A stretch of DNA of 64,000 nucleotides, taken from GCA-2709075 sp038146865. Lineage in GTDB: Bacteria > Pseudomonadota > Alphaproteobacteria > MPNO01 > UBA2964. Shown here piece by piece: positions 42,089-51,028 of the stretch (its first letter is position 1; the number at the start of each line of letters is the position of its first letter). The notes under the pieces were generated by a model. The model did no database searches and was not told the DNA's origin. It saw nothing but the letters and a program-made list of their open reading frames with translations. A program made the position numbers and the translations under genes. Location of the stretch: contig JAYQSL010000004.1 in assembly GCA_038146865.1 (NCBI GenBank), positions 1-64,000 of the forward strand. Direction: 5' to 3'.

Positions 42089-43108
42089 TTAGCTTCCAGC
42101 GCCTCTGAGAGCGCTGAGGGCGGGTTTCAAGTCAATCCCTTCCTTGCTTACCTTTGCAACGATACCGTCTTCAGCCTTACTGATCAGGGAATGCGCTTTT
42201 TTAATTTCTGAGGCTGAGAAAGATTTCATGCTCCGCTTGTTATCCTTTCTCAGACCTTGGAGCACTTTATCTCCTGCTTTTCCATAAATGGCAGCGGCTT
42301 TGACGCTCATGGCCAGGCCAGTGGTCTTGTCTATGATGTCCCTGTGTTTTTTAGAAAGAGAGCTGTATGATTTTTTATTCATTACAGCGAAGAAGGGTGA
42401 GTATCCCCAATTAATACCATCGACATGGTATTTGGTAACTTCGTTTAATTTGAAGCTTTTGATGCCACTTGCAGCGATTAAAACTCCATCGATAACACCC
42501 CGATCCAAAGAGTTGTAGACCTTGGTTACCGGCATCGGCACAGGGGTGGCACCAAGAGCCTGAATCATCCAAGCTTGGTATTGAGAAGGTGTTCTGATTT
42601 TCATACCTTTTAAATCGCTAATACTATTCACTGGTTTTGATTTGGTATGAATTACTGGTGCATCGGCGACCCAAATCGCCAACGGTTTTACCCTCGTATA
42701 TTCTGAGGCCAGATGTTCACCATATACTTTCCACATCCTCTTAGTGGCATCTACGGTATCTTTCCCAACATTTGTAAATTCGACTAAAGTCGTTTTTCGG
42801 AAGAGGTTTGCTGTATAGCCCTGAAGAGCCCAGGTGATGTCAGCAACGCCATCTACCGCTCGCTTAAACTGTTTCGTGCCGCCTTTTCCAAGAGCACCGC
42901 CATAATACATTTTAACCGTTAAGGAGCCGCCTGACAGTTTTGCTACTTCCTTTGTCCAGGGAGCAAATACAAATTTGTTCATGGGATGAGGGCCTCCAAC
43001 GAAGGAAGCAAATTTAAGTTCTTTACTTGTCGCCGGTATGGATAGTGCCAGCGAGGCGGCAAGTGCAGCGCTGATTGAGACAGCTGAAACTCGATTAATT
43101 TTTCTCAC
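42089..43108 (-). CDS. dctP: TRAP transporter solute-binding protein (DctP type)
   Basis: 339 residues from a GTG start with GGGAG upstream; a longer reading lacks a signal. Signal peptide VRKINRVSAVSISAALAAS, cleaved near ATSKE. Typical DctP elements are VKMYYGGALGKGG, MKIRTPSQYQAWMIQALGAT and VYNSLDRGVIDGV, the last with the Arg/Asp usually contacting a carboxylate ligand. It lies downstream of the membrane subunits. The ligand is probably a carboxylic acid. Confidence 0.9.
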   Translation of the reverse strand: MRKINRVSAVSISAALAASLALSIPATSKELKFASFVGGPHPMNKFVFAPWTKEVAKLSGGSLTVKMYYGGALGKGGTKQFKRAVDGVADITWALQGYTANLFRKTTLVEFTNVGKDTVDATKRMWKVYGEHLASEYTRVKPLAIWVADAPVIHTKSKPVNSISDLKGMKIRTPSQYQAWMIQALGATPVPMPVTKVYNSLDRGVIDGVLIAASGIKSFKLNEVTKYHVDGINWGYSPFFAVMNKKSYSSLSKKHRDIIDKTTGLAMSVKAAAIYGKAGDKVLQGLRKDNKRSMKSFSASEIKKAHSLISKAEDGIVAKVSKEGIDLKPALSALRGAGS

Positions 43109-43219
43109 GTAATTTCTCCCTTTTTTATATTGAGCCGGCGAAAGACCGACACCTTTAATCTTTTTTCTAAATAAAAGTGTGTCTAAACGTTTAAGCCTAG
43201 TCAACGCAAAGATTTGTTA

Positions 43220-44527
43220 TCAACCAGAAATCATCGTGTTTGGAAGGAAAAGGGCAATTTGGGGAAAGATCAAAAGAATAATTAAACAGATAGCCATCGC
43301 GATCCAGAAGGGAATTATCCCAGAAAAAATTTGCTTCAGGGGGACATCTTCAGCGACACCTTTAACAACAAAGACGTTCACCCCAACTGGCGGGCTGATC
43401 AAACCCATCTCAAGCACAATTACCATGACGACCCCGAACCAAATTGGATCATAACCAAGAGCTAAAATTAGGGGATGCACGATTGGAAGAGTTAAAACTA
43501 ACATTGCGAACCCTTCCAAAAAGGTCCCCAAAACAATGTAAGCCGCCATCAATATCAGCATGATTACGTATCGGGGGAGTTCAAGCCCGGCTAAAAGTTC
43601 GGCTAAGTCCCCCGGGATTTGGGTTAGCGCAAGAAATGGATTGAAAATATGGGCCCCGATCAAGATTAAAAAGGCAAGTGCCGAGGTCCGGATGGTCTGA
43701 AGGAGGACGGTCGACATCGCATTGTAGTTGACCTTTCGTCGTATTAAGGCAAGCAAGAAGGCCAGGAAGGCGCCGACGCCGGCGGCTTCAGTGGGTGTGA
43801 AGATGCCGCCATAAATGCCACCTATTACAATGACAACAATCCCGATCATTGCGCCCGCATCAACTAAAGCTTTTACCCGACCCGGAAGGTTTGTGCGTGG
43901 GCCAGCTGGACCTAAAGTTGGATTTATCCGCGTTTGTATATAAATCGAAATCATGAAAAGGACGGTGAGGAGCAGACCTGGAAGCACGCCTGCCAAGAAA
44001 AGACGTCCAATGGACTCTTCGGTCAAGATGGCATAGATGACAAAGCCGGTACTCGGAGGGATTAAAATTCCGAGGGTACCCCCCGCTGCGATGCATCCAG
44101 TGGCTAGACGATTATCATAATTGTACCTGCGCATTTCAGGAAGTGAGACACGTCCCATGGTCACCGCCGATGCAACTGAAGAGCCTGATAAAGCAGCGAA
44201 TCCTGCACAACTCGCAATAGTCGCAGAGGCTAATCCTCCCCTCCAGTGGCCAACCCACGCATAGGCGGCTCTGTAGAGATCTGCGCTCATACCCGAAATA
44301 GTCGCAAAATTTCCCATGAGTACAAAAAGAGGAATAACAATCAGTTCATAGGTGGATGCTATGACAAAGGACTCATCGACGAGGGTAGACATTGAAGCTT
44401 GCCATCCATTCAAGACCCAAATGCCAATCACCCCAATGACCATCATGGCGATAGCAACCGGCGTACGAAATGCGAGTAGAAAAAAGAGCCCGCCCAGACC
44501 AATTATGCCAACTAAAGTAGCACTCAT
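43220..44527 (-). CDS. dctM: TRAP transporter large permease (DctM)
   Basis: 435 residues, about twelve transmembrane helices. LVIPLFVLMGNFATISGMSA near the start, GSSVASAVTMGRVSLPEMRR and AAGGTLGILIPPSTGFVIYA are hallmark DctM segments, and EMGLISPPVGVNVFVVKGVA closes it. It uses a sodium gradient. It overlaps the small permease by ATGA and is followed by the binding protein after about 110 bases, so order is dctQ-dctM-dctP. Confidence 0.92.
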   Translation of the reverse strand: MSATLVGIIGLGGLFFLLAFRTPVAIAMMVIGVIGIWVLNGWQASMSTLVDESFVIASTYELIVIPLFVLMGNFATISGMSADLYRAAYAWVGHWRGGLASATIASCAGFAALSGSSVASAVTMGRVSLPEMRRYNYDNRLATGCIAAGGTLGILIPPSTGFVIYAILTEESIGRLFLAGVLPGLLLTVLFMISIYIQTRINPTLGPAGPRTNLPGRVKALVDAGAMIGIVVIVIGGIYGGIFTPTEAAGVGAFLAFLLALIRRKVNYNAMSTVLLQTIRTSALAFLILIGAHIFNPFLALTQIPGDLAELLAGLELPRYVIMLILMAAYIVLGTFLEGFAMLVLTLPIVHPLILALGYDPIWFGVVMVIVLEMGLISPPVGVNVFVVKGVAEDVPLKQIFSGIIPFWIAMAICLIILLIFPQIALFLPNTMISG

Positions 44528-45003
44528 GAGGTGGGGGGGTCCTCTTTACCGCTAACGGTTCGCATCATGAGCACAAGAAAGACCAAGGCAAATAGCCCGC
44601 AGCTTGCTACCATTATCCAAACAAATGGATAATGCGGAATTTGAACCATGTTGGTAGCATCACCAACTTCATGCGAGTCTAGTGCAAGATGGATTAGCTT
44701 CCAGGTCCAAAGACCAATCATGCCGGCACATAAAAGTCGCACAATAATGTCGCTAATTCTCACAAATTTGGGGCGTCCTAAAGCTCCAATGAGGTCCACG
44801 GCAATATGACCGCTAGTCCACCCGCAATAGGCCAAGCCGGCAACCGCAACAGGGATTAACATCATGCGAGACAGATCAAGTGTGAATAGAGGAGGGGCGT
44901 TAAACGCATAGCGCATTACGACGGAATAAACGGTTATCAACATTAGCCCGAATAAAACGAAACCAGAAAAAAGGGCAAAGGCTCTGATCGTCTTCTCTAA
45001 CAT
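44524..45003 (-). CDS. dctQ: TRAP transporter small permease (DctQ)
   Basis: 159 residues with four transmembrane helices, including YSVVMRYAFNAPPLFTLDLS, the usual VxxRYVFN motif of DctQ, and HIAVDLIGAL. First gene of the TRAP operon; its stop overlaps the dctM start by four bases. The 250 bases upstream toward the MetE-like gene hold the divergent promoters, without a clear operator. Confidence 0.9.
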   Translation of the reverse strand: MLEKTIRAFALFSGFVLFGLMLITVYSVVMRYAFNAPPLFTLDLSRMMLIPVAVAGLAYCGWTSGHIAVDLIGALGRPKFVRISDIIVRLLCAGMIGLWTWKLIHLALDSHEVGDATNMVQIPHYPFVWIMVASCGLFALVFLVLMMRTVSGKEDPPTS

Positions 45004-45258
45004 TAAAAATTCATCCGGCTATCAAACTACTTCCGATATAAAAAAATATCTTTACTCAATTTAATAGAACACATAACTCTCGCTTACCCAACAATGTAAA
45101 GCAAATAAAGCCTTTCGGTTTGTTATATCCCACAGGTTTCTTTATTCTCTTTGATTTATGTCTCTCGCTTTGCATCAATAAAAAGAAAATTTGAATCTTG
45201 GCTGCAATTAGCGGCGCATACTATAGTGAAAAAAATTATAAATTTCCCTGGGAGGAAT

Positions 45259-46398
45259 ATGATGAAGGGTCCTTTTCGTGCTGATCATGTTGGTAGTTTT
45301 CTTCGACCAGACTCTCTTTTAGAGAAACGGGAAGAGTGGAAAGCAGATAAGATATCTGATTCTGAACTTCGTCACTTTGAAGATGAATGCATCTCGGAAA
45401 TCGTCAGGAAGGAGCAACAGATTGGAATCAAATCTGTTACAGATGGAGAATTCAGACGGGAGAGTTTTCACTTTGATTTCATTAATGAAATTGACGCGAT
45501 TAAAACCAATTTCAATTTAAAGAGCGCTTTCGCGCAGGGCGAGAAAACCAAATCGGGTGGTGATAAAGCGGTTCCTCTAACAGTGGAAATTACGGATCGA
45601 ATGGAATTACCTGAGGGCGGAATTGGTGTTGAAAACTACAAGTTTTTAGCATCGGTCGCTGGCGCAGAAACAACCCCTAAAATAACGATGCCGTCTCCGA
45701 CGATGACACATTTTCGGGGTGGTAGAGAGGCGATTAGCCGTGAAGCCTATCCTGAATTAGAGAGTTTTTTTGCTGATCTTGCAAAGCTTTATAGAGAAGA
45801 GATTTCGATGCTGGCTGATGCGGGCTGTAAATATATCCAATTTGACGATACGAACTTGGCATATTTGTGCGACTCTAATATGCGTCAAGACGCGCGAGAA
45901 CGGGGCGAGGACCCAGATGAGTTGCCCCGAACTTATGCAGCTCTTATCAATGATTGTATTAGTGAGAGGCCTTCAGATATGGCGGCTTGTGTTCACCTTT
46001 GTCGAGGAAATGCGCGTAGTCTTTGGTTCGCAGAAGGCGACTATGAGCCGATCGCCGATCACCTTTTTAATCTTACGGACGTCGATGGTTTCTTCCTAGA
46101 ATATGACGACGATAGGTCGGGTGGGTTCGAGCCACTTCGGTACGTTCCAAAAGGAAGTAAGAAAATTGTCCTAGGTTTAGTTACGACCAAACGAGGTTCC
46201 ATAGAGAGCAAAGATGAAATAAAGAAACGGATAGAAGAGGCGGCTCAATTTGTCGATATTAGTCAGCTTTGCTTGTCACCTCAGTGCGGTTTTTCGTCAA
46301 ATGCGATTGGGAATATAATCTCAGAGCAGGAGCAATTCGATAAAATCGGGATGATCGTCGAGCTCGCAAATGAGATTTGGGGTGGCTTAGACGTCTAG
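45259..46398 (+). CDS. MetE C-terminal-domain-like methyltransferase
   Basis: 379 residues starting at MMKGPFRADHVGSFLRP with GGAGGAAT at ideal distance; the upstream extension has no ribosome site. Fold of cobalamin-independent methionine synthase C-domain: SVTDGEFRRESFHFDF, CKYIQFDDTNLAYL, and zinc ligands in CVHLCRGN and LSPQCGFSS. It is about half the length of full MetE, as in many marine and soil bacteria, where such proteins use small methyl donors. Adjacent TRAP genes give no clear hint. Confidence 0.85.
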   Translation: MMKGPFRADHVGSFLRPDSLLEKREEWKADKISDSELRHFEDECISEIVRKEQQIGIKSVTDGEFRRESFHFDFINEIDAIKTNFNLKSAFAQGEKTKSGGDKAVPLTVEITDRMELPEGGIGVENYKFLASVAGAETTPKITMPSPTMTHFRGGREAISREAYPELESFFADLAKLYREEISMLADAGCKYIQFDDTNLAYLCDSNMRQDARERGEDPDELPRTYAALINDCISERPSDMAACVHLCRGNARSLWFAEGDYEPIADHLFNLTDVDGFFLEYDDDRSGGFEPLRYVPKGSKKIVLGLVTTKRGSIESKDEIKKRIEEAAQFVDISQLCLSPQCGFSSNAIGNIISEQEQFDKIGMIVELANEIWGGLDV

Positions 46399-46418
46399 GT
46401 TTGATTTCAGAGAGTACA

Positions 46419-46451
46419 GGGAGGGGTGATGCCCCCTGGCTCTTATTTCAA
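46419..46451. terminator. Imperfect hairpin between convergent genes
   Basis: CAGGGAGGGG and GCCCCCTG pair with one bulge around TGAT, extended by outer GAG/CTC pairs. Between two convergent stops, so it probably ends both. Confidence 0.55.
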
Positions 46452-46468
46452 TGATTGCTATCGGTTTT

Positions 46469-47347
46469 TTAGTGTGACGGACGAAGGGAAGTGGATCCTT
46501 CGTAGTCGCGGATAATTGGATCCCCTTCTGGAAAAATACCGCGGTCTAATATCCAGTTTTGAGTGTCTTTAAAAATTTCATTGGTATAAGGCTCAAAAAC
46601 AATTCGTTCTCCCGGCCCGAAAACACGCGTGTCCATTGTTTCATGAAATCGTTTAGGAAACTCTTTTTTATAGAAATGGGTATATTGATGGGTATGCAGG
46701 TCAATATCCCTTTGAGCGCGTTTTAAAGCGGTGAAATACTTTTCAATATTCTCATGGTCTGCTGCCTCATCTACCATTGAGGCCATCATAAAGCTTGTGT
46801 CTATAATTTTTCTAAACCCGAGCTGCTCAAGGTAGTAATACGGTCCACTGAACAAACTTGCGGCGGGGACCTCCCGATCAATTAGTTTTTCCAAGCGTTT
46901 GAATAACAAGCCATCAGAAAAGGATAAATTTATCTTTTCTGGTTTCATAAACATATCCAGTGCTTCAATAGTCGAATAATGGCTTCCAGACTGATAACCA
47001 ACCGAGATTGGAATGTCCGCGAGGTCTTCTGGTCTTTTAATATCGGAGTCGGGGTGCACAAAAATTGCACATGGAGCAACGGAGTACGCGTCTTTATAAA
47101 GTACGCCGTGCCCTGCAGCGGAGGCCATGTTGACGGTCCAATGACATGCTGAACTGACGTCGCATGTTCTACCTTTTTCAAAGGTCTGATAGGCCCCCAC
47201 CTTATTTCCCAAATCATGTTTTTTTCCGTCATCAGAGTCCAATTGCTCTTTGAACTCATAAGAGAGGCCACAATCTCTGAAATAGCCCTTTTCTTCAGCA
47301 ACCCACTCGTGGAGCCTCATGTGTGGAGCGATTATAAAATCAGACAT
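46469..47347 (-). CDS. NMT1/SsuA-type substrate-binding-like protein without signal
   Basis: 292 residues: HEWVAEEKGYFRDCGLSYEF, AYQTFEKGRTCDVSSACHWT, PCAIFVHPDSDIKRPEDLAD and IPISVGYQSGSHYSTIEALD follow the two-lobed NMT1/SsuA/THI5 pattern. There is no signal peptide or lipobox, so it may be a cytoplasmic enzyme-like relative (THI5-type) or miss its export signal. No transporter genes beside it. The His/Cys pair ACHWT resembles THI5 loops, but this is weak. Confidence 0.7.
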   Translation of the reverse strand: MSDFIIAPHMRLHEWVAEEKGYFRDCGLSYEFKEQLDSDDGKKHDLGNKVGAYQTFEKGRTCDVSSACHWTVNMASAAGHGVLYKDAYSVAPCAIFVHPDSDIKRPEDLADIPISVGYQSGSHYSTIEALDMFMKPEKINLSFSDGLLFKRLEKLIDREVPAASLFSGPYYYLEQLGFRKIIDTSFMMASMVDEAADHENIEKYFTALKRAQRDIDLHTHQYTHFYKKEFPKRFHETMDTRVFGPGERIVFEPYTNEIFKDTQNWILDRGIFPEGDPIIRDYEGSTSLRPSH

Positions 47348-47572
47348 ATTTATTCCTTTGGTCTTCTAGAAAGCCGTAAATACCTCTTTTTCCGAAGAAA
47401 GCGGGTCTTCAAAAGGCAAGAAATAAGTAGGATAGAGAAGTGGTCTTAAGGTGTCTAGTTAACCCAGATTACTGGAGCTTTTGAAAATGTTTTCTTCGAG
47501 AATGGACGGTATTACTCGAGAACCAACTTTCGTTATAAATTGGCATGAACATATATAGTTGAGGCTACGAAA

Positions 47573-47956
47573 ATGTTGAATTCCCCATTTGTCAGACTGT
47601 CTTTGGTTGCCATTATATTTTTTATGTTAGGAAAATTGGTTGATATTGGTTTCGGTGGATCGAATAAGGTGGGTTCTCCCTCTCTTACAAGAGCTGAAAT
47701 CACTGAGGCTTTCATTAGCTCGTTTGGAGATCCACACGGTCCACCTGCTCGCGTTTTAGCCTCAGTGATTACGGATGAAAGAGGAAAGATCTCACAAAGT
47801 TTTGCTAGGGCAATGCGTGATCCTAAAAATCCTATCAGCGGCGGTGTTGCGTCTCAGCTTCAGTATAAAAATTCGCCTTTATCAAGAATGATCAGGTCAT
47901 ATTGTCGCGTTGAGGGGAGCGTATTATCTTGCGGTATTAAAGAGTTCAATCCGTGA
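47573..47956 (+). CDS. Hypothetical membrane-anchored protein
   Basis: 127 residues. N-terminal helix LSLVAIIFFMLGKLVDIGFG, then a conserved-looking soluble part SLTRAEITEAFISSFGDPHG and a C-terminal Cys pair (YCRVEGSVLSC). Probably periplasmic facing. No family recognised. Isolated gene with a clear frame and an ATG preceded by weak GAGG-like sequence. Confidence 0.55.
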   Translation: MLNSPFVRLSLVAIIFFMLGKLVDIGFGGSNKVGSPSLTRAEITEAFISSFGDPHGPPARVLASVITDERGKISQSFARAMRDPKNPISGGVASQLQYKNSPLSRMIRSYCRVEGSVLSCGIKEFNP

Positions 47957-48091
47957 AGCCGAAATCAAACAACTTTAGGTCTAGTTAAGCTTCAACTGCA
48001 TTTGGACCAACAGGGCTTAGAGGGCTTTGGAGCAACACGCCGAACTTTCCTAGCGCCTCAATGACATAGGGTTCTTTTGAGCGTCCGGATA

Positions 48092-48283
48092 TTATGCCGA
48101 ATAACCCATATCTTGACCGCAGCACATTGGTGATTTTATTTTTCCATGTCCATTAGGGCACTCAGAAACCTGCACGCTGCTTCCGTCGGGTTTTGTAAGG
48201 GATTGGTTTACAAGTTGCTCATCGCATTTGCCGCAACTTGCGTTAACACTCATTCCACATGCTGCACATTCATAAGTTGCCAT
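48092..48283 (-). CDS. Small multi-Cys zinc-ribbon protein
   Basis: 63 residues: YECAACGMSV, SCGKCDEQL, VSECPNGHGKIKSPMCCGQD. Three to four CxxC-like pairs fit two zinc or iron sites; the end resembles rubredoxin/desulfoferrodoxin-like knuckles. Ribosome site GGAGAA before ATG. From memory, such small proteins are common in marine alphaproteobacteria, with unknown role, perhaps redox or metal storage. Confidence 0.7.
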   Translation of the reverse strand: MATYECAACGMSVNASCGKCDEQLVNQSLTKPDGSSVQVSECPNGHGKIKSPMCCGQDMGYSA

Positions 48284-48419
48284 AGTTTTCTCCTTGCATA
48301 ATCCACTCTCCCAAAACTATCTGGAATCAAATTAAATTTACACAGAAAATTTTGCAGATTTATAACCCTGTGTTTAAGCTGTATTTCTTGATGGGAGTTT
48401 AAACCAACAACAAAAGCCG

Positions 48420-49418
48420 ATGGATTTATTAACTCAGGGTCTGGTTGGAGCATCTATTCCTCTTATTTTATCAAATAAGAAACAGGCCGGGGTGGCTGCA
48501 TTATCTGGTTTTCTGGCGGGGATGGCTCCCGATCTGGATGCTCTAATTCGTTCCCCAACGGATAGCTTGTTATTCCTAGAATATCACCGCCAGTTCACAC
48601 ATTCGTTTTTGTTTATACCGATTGGGGGCGCTTTAGTGGCCCTGGTTTTATTTCCAATCCTGAACCTGAGGAGAAGAGTTGGTTTTTTGACATTATGGTT
48701 TTGGTGTTGTCTTGGCTTTGGGACCCACGGTATTCTTGATGCCGCTACATCATATGGAACTCAGCTTTTTTGGCCATTTTCTGAAGCAAGATACGCTTTT
48801 CGAATTATCTCTATTGTAGATCCAATATTTTCAATTCCAATCCTTGTTGGGGTCCTTGGCAGCATTTTTCTAAAAAGGAAAAGATGGTGCATTTGTGCGG
48901 TCGTCTGGGGGCTTTGTTATCTTGGCTTTGCCAATGTTCAAAAAGCTACTGCTCAAGCGAGTGCTCAGCAGCTTGCGAGCGCACGAGGACATATTCCTGT
49001 GCGTCTGGAGGTCAAGCCCACGTTTGGTAATACGTTTCTTTGGCGCTCAATTTATGAATTTGACGGTCGGTTTTATGTAGATGCAATTCGGACTGTTTTT
49101 GGGGCAATTCAGGTGACTGGTTCGTCGATAGAGAAGTTGGATGTAAATAAACAATTTCCTTGGTTGAGAAAAGATACCCAGCAGAGAAGGGATTTAGAGA
49201 GGTTTGCGCATTTTAGTGATGGTTTTCTTGCGAAGGTGAACGGCGGGTCTGAGAGAGTTGCGGATATTCGTTATTCTTTTTTGCCTAACACCATTGAGCC
49301 TCTCTGGTCTATTCGTTTGCGCCAAGACGCCCTTGATAGTCAGCATGTCACCTTTGAGACCCACAGAGAGAGGTCTGCTCAAAAATTTAGTGCTTTGGTA
49401 AAAATGATTTTCCAGTAA
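48420..49418 (+). CDS. YdjM-type membrane metal-dependent hydrolase (DUF457)
   Basis: 332 residues. MAPDLDALIRSPTDSLLFLE, then HRQFTHSFLFIPIGG and FGTHGILDAATSYGTQLFWP carry the conserved Asp and His of the family, in and between four to five transmembrane helices. The C-terminal half is a soluble, probably periplasmic beta domain. In E. coli, YdjM is LexA-regulated; no LexA box was sought successfully here. Substrate unknown. Confidence 0.85.
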   Translation: MDLLTQGLVGASIPLILSNKKQAGVAALSGFLAGMAPDLDALIRSPTDSLLFLEYHRQFTHSFLFIPIGGALVALVLFPILNLRRRVGFLTLWFWCCLGFGTHGILDAATSYGTQLFWPFSEARYAFRIISIVDPIFSIPILVGVLGSIFLKRKRWCICAVVWGLCYLGFANVQKATAQASAQQLASARGHIPVRLEVKPTFGNTFLWRSIYEFDGRFYVDAIRTVFGAIQVTGSSIEKLDVNKQFPWLRKDTQQRRDLERFAHFSDGFLAKVNGGSERVADIRYSFLPNTIEPLWSIRLRQDALDSQHVTFETHRERSAQKFSALVKMIFQ

Positions 49419-49485
49419 TAGGGAAACACAATGAATTCTATCACGCCTTTGTATACGGATTGGGGTCTATGAACCCCCGAGATAT

Positions 49486-49671
49486 TTAGGGCATTATAGG
49501 AGTGGGTTCTAGGTATACCATTGCGGTTAAACAAACCGTCAGAAGTATCGTGAAAAAAACGGTCCCAAGAAGGCGGATCTGTCGTAGTCGTCGGCATTCA
49601 TTTTTTTCATACATGACCCGTTTGCGATATTCTAATTTATCTTGATCTTGAATAAGCAACTGTGTTTTCAC
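49486..49671 (-). CDS. Possible small membrane protein
   Basis: 61 residues from a GTG with ACGAGG at ribosome distance. A charged helical front (LLIQDQDKLEYRKRVMYEKN) precedes one transmembrane helix (LLGTVFFTILLTVCLTAMVY). Convergent with the hydrolase gene. No homologue recognised; it could be chance, but the charged-then-hydrophobic layout with positive residues before the helix is protein-like. Confidence 0.35.
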   Translation of the reverse strand: MKTQLLIQDQDKLEYRKRVMYEKNECRRLRQIRLLGTVFFTILLTVCLTAMVYLEPTPIMP

Positions 49672-50212
49672 CTGAACCTCGTTTTTTTCAATCCGAGGCA
49701 CAATGAACAAGAAATTTGTCAGAGGTTTGATGAGATTATGGAGAAACAAAGGCTTTTGTGAGTTGGTCTACGCCTATGTATCTAATCCTTTGGAGAATTA
49801 GCTACTATGGGTAATGCTGTTTATTCTCTAAAAAACTTTTCCAAGTAACCATGCGGTATCTGCCCACAGGACTACTGCCAACCAGGTTGCCATATGGAGG
49901 TGCGCGAGATTAAGAGGAAATAAAGCCGTAAGTTTTTTCATAAACTGATTACGATGGGGGCGAGGTTTGGATCACCTCGATCTTAGCGGTTTCTATTAGG
50001 ACTCAGTTAGGGCGGAGGGCTAACGGTCAAATAAGGCTAGAGTAAAAAAGTAAAAAATTTTTTCTAAAATTTTAAAAAAGAAAAAACTTTCTAAAAAAAA
50101 GATAATAAATAATTTTAAAGAAAAAATATTTTGATTAATTAATTATTTTGGGTGGAAACGTTTCTGATAAAGCGACATAAGGTTTTTTATAAATTCAGAA
50201 ATGGAGTTTCAG
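49672..50212. other. Long AT-rich intergenic region
   Basis: No gene seen. Positions about 50038-50150 are almost pure A and T, in runs of A5-A8 (TAAAAAATTTTTTCTAAAAT, GATTAATTAATTATTTTG), the composition of bent or easily melted DNA before the peroxiredoxin gene. A short stretch at 49940-49985 (GCGAGGTTTGGATCACCTCGATC) has an imperfect inverted repeat. Confidence 0.5.
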
Positions 50213-50866
50213 ATGGCCTTAAGAATAAATGACCTAATCCCAGATTTAACAGTGCAAACTGACCAGGGTGCATTCACTCTTCACGACTGGATCGGTGACA
50301 GCTGGACCATTTTGTTTTCTCACCCAAAGGATTTTACGCCCGTCTGCACCACTGAATTTGGAGCCGTTGCAAGCCTTGCCCCGGAGTGGGATTCAAGGAA
50401 CGTCAAAGTTATTGGTGTATCTGTTGATAGCGCGGAGGATCACTCCAGGTGGAAGAGTGATATCTCACAAGTCGGGGGCGCAGAGGCAGGTTTTCCGATA
50501 ATTGCTGATATCGATTTAGAAGTATCTAAGGCTTTTGATATGTTGCCAGCGGAAGCCTATTTGCCAGATGGGCGAACTCCAAATGACACAGCTACAGTAA
50601 GGTCCGTTTTTATCATCGGTCCTGATAAGAGGTTGAAGCTCTCTATGACTTACCCGATGACTGTGGGCCGTAACTTTGGAGAGGTTTTAAGAGCACTAGA
50701 TGCTCTTCAAACATCTGCCGCAAATAATGTTGCGACACCTGTAAACTGGCAGCCAGGAGAAGACATTATAATTCCAACTGCGGTCAGTGATGAAGAAGCA
50801 GCAGCAAAGTATGGAACCTTTGAAAAGATTTTGCCCTACCTCAGAAAAGCTGCTTTACCCCGCTAA
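50213..50866 (+). CDS. 1-Cys peroxiredoxin (Prx6 type)
   Basis: 217 residues from MALRINDLIP, preceded by GGAG. The peroxidatic Cys45 is in PKDFTPVCTTEFG, and no resolving Cys is present. IGVSVDSAEDHSRWKSDI and VRSVFIIGPDKRLKLSMTYP are typical of the Prx6 group, and the length includes its C-terminal arm. It reduces hydroperoxides with an external thiol. The AT-rich region upstream may hold an OxyR-type promoter, but no site was identified. Confidence 0.92.
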   Translation: MALRINDLIPDLTVQTDQGAFTLHDWIGDSWTILFSHPKDFTPVCTTEFGAVASLAPEWDSRNVKVIGVSVDSAEDHSRWKSDISQVGGAEAGFPIIADIDLEVSKAFDMLPAEAYLPDGRTPNDTATVRSVFIIGPDKRLKLSMTYPMTVGRNFGEVLRALDALQTSAANNVATPVNWQPGEDIIIPTAVSDEEAAAKYGTFEKILPYLRKAALPR

Positions 50867-50923
50867 GGAAGGGGACGCTTTTCAAAAAAACTTTGGTGAA
50901 AAGTTTGATCGTAAAAAATCCAA

Positions 50924-50958
50924 CTCTGCCCTGTCTTCCTTCCAGGGGCGGGGCAGAG
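50924..50958. terminator. Hairpin after peroxiredoxin gene
   Basis: CTCTGCCC and GGGCAGAG pair perfectly with a 19-base loop that can itself fold. It lies between convergent peroxiredoxin and molybdenum hydroxylase genes; there is no strong T-run, so confidence is moderate. Confidence 0.5.
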
Positions 50959-51028
50959 ACCATGGGGCTTTTCTTATAGAATCCTCATGGACTGTATATC
51001 TATTCCTGTTTTCCAAATACAAGCAGGT

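Noticed and set aside
45151..45258. Longer start for the MetE-like gene
   Set aside because: The extension has no ribosome site and no similarity to the family, while GGAGGAAT precedes the chosen ATG.
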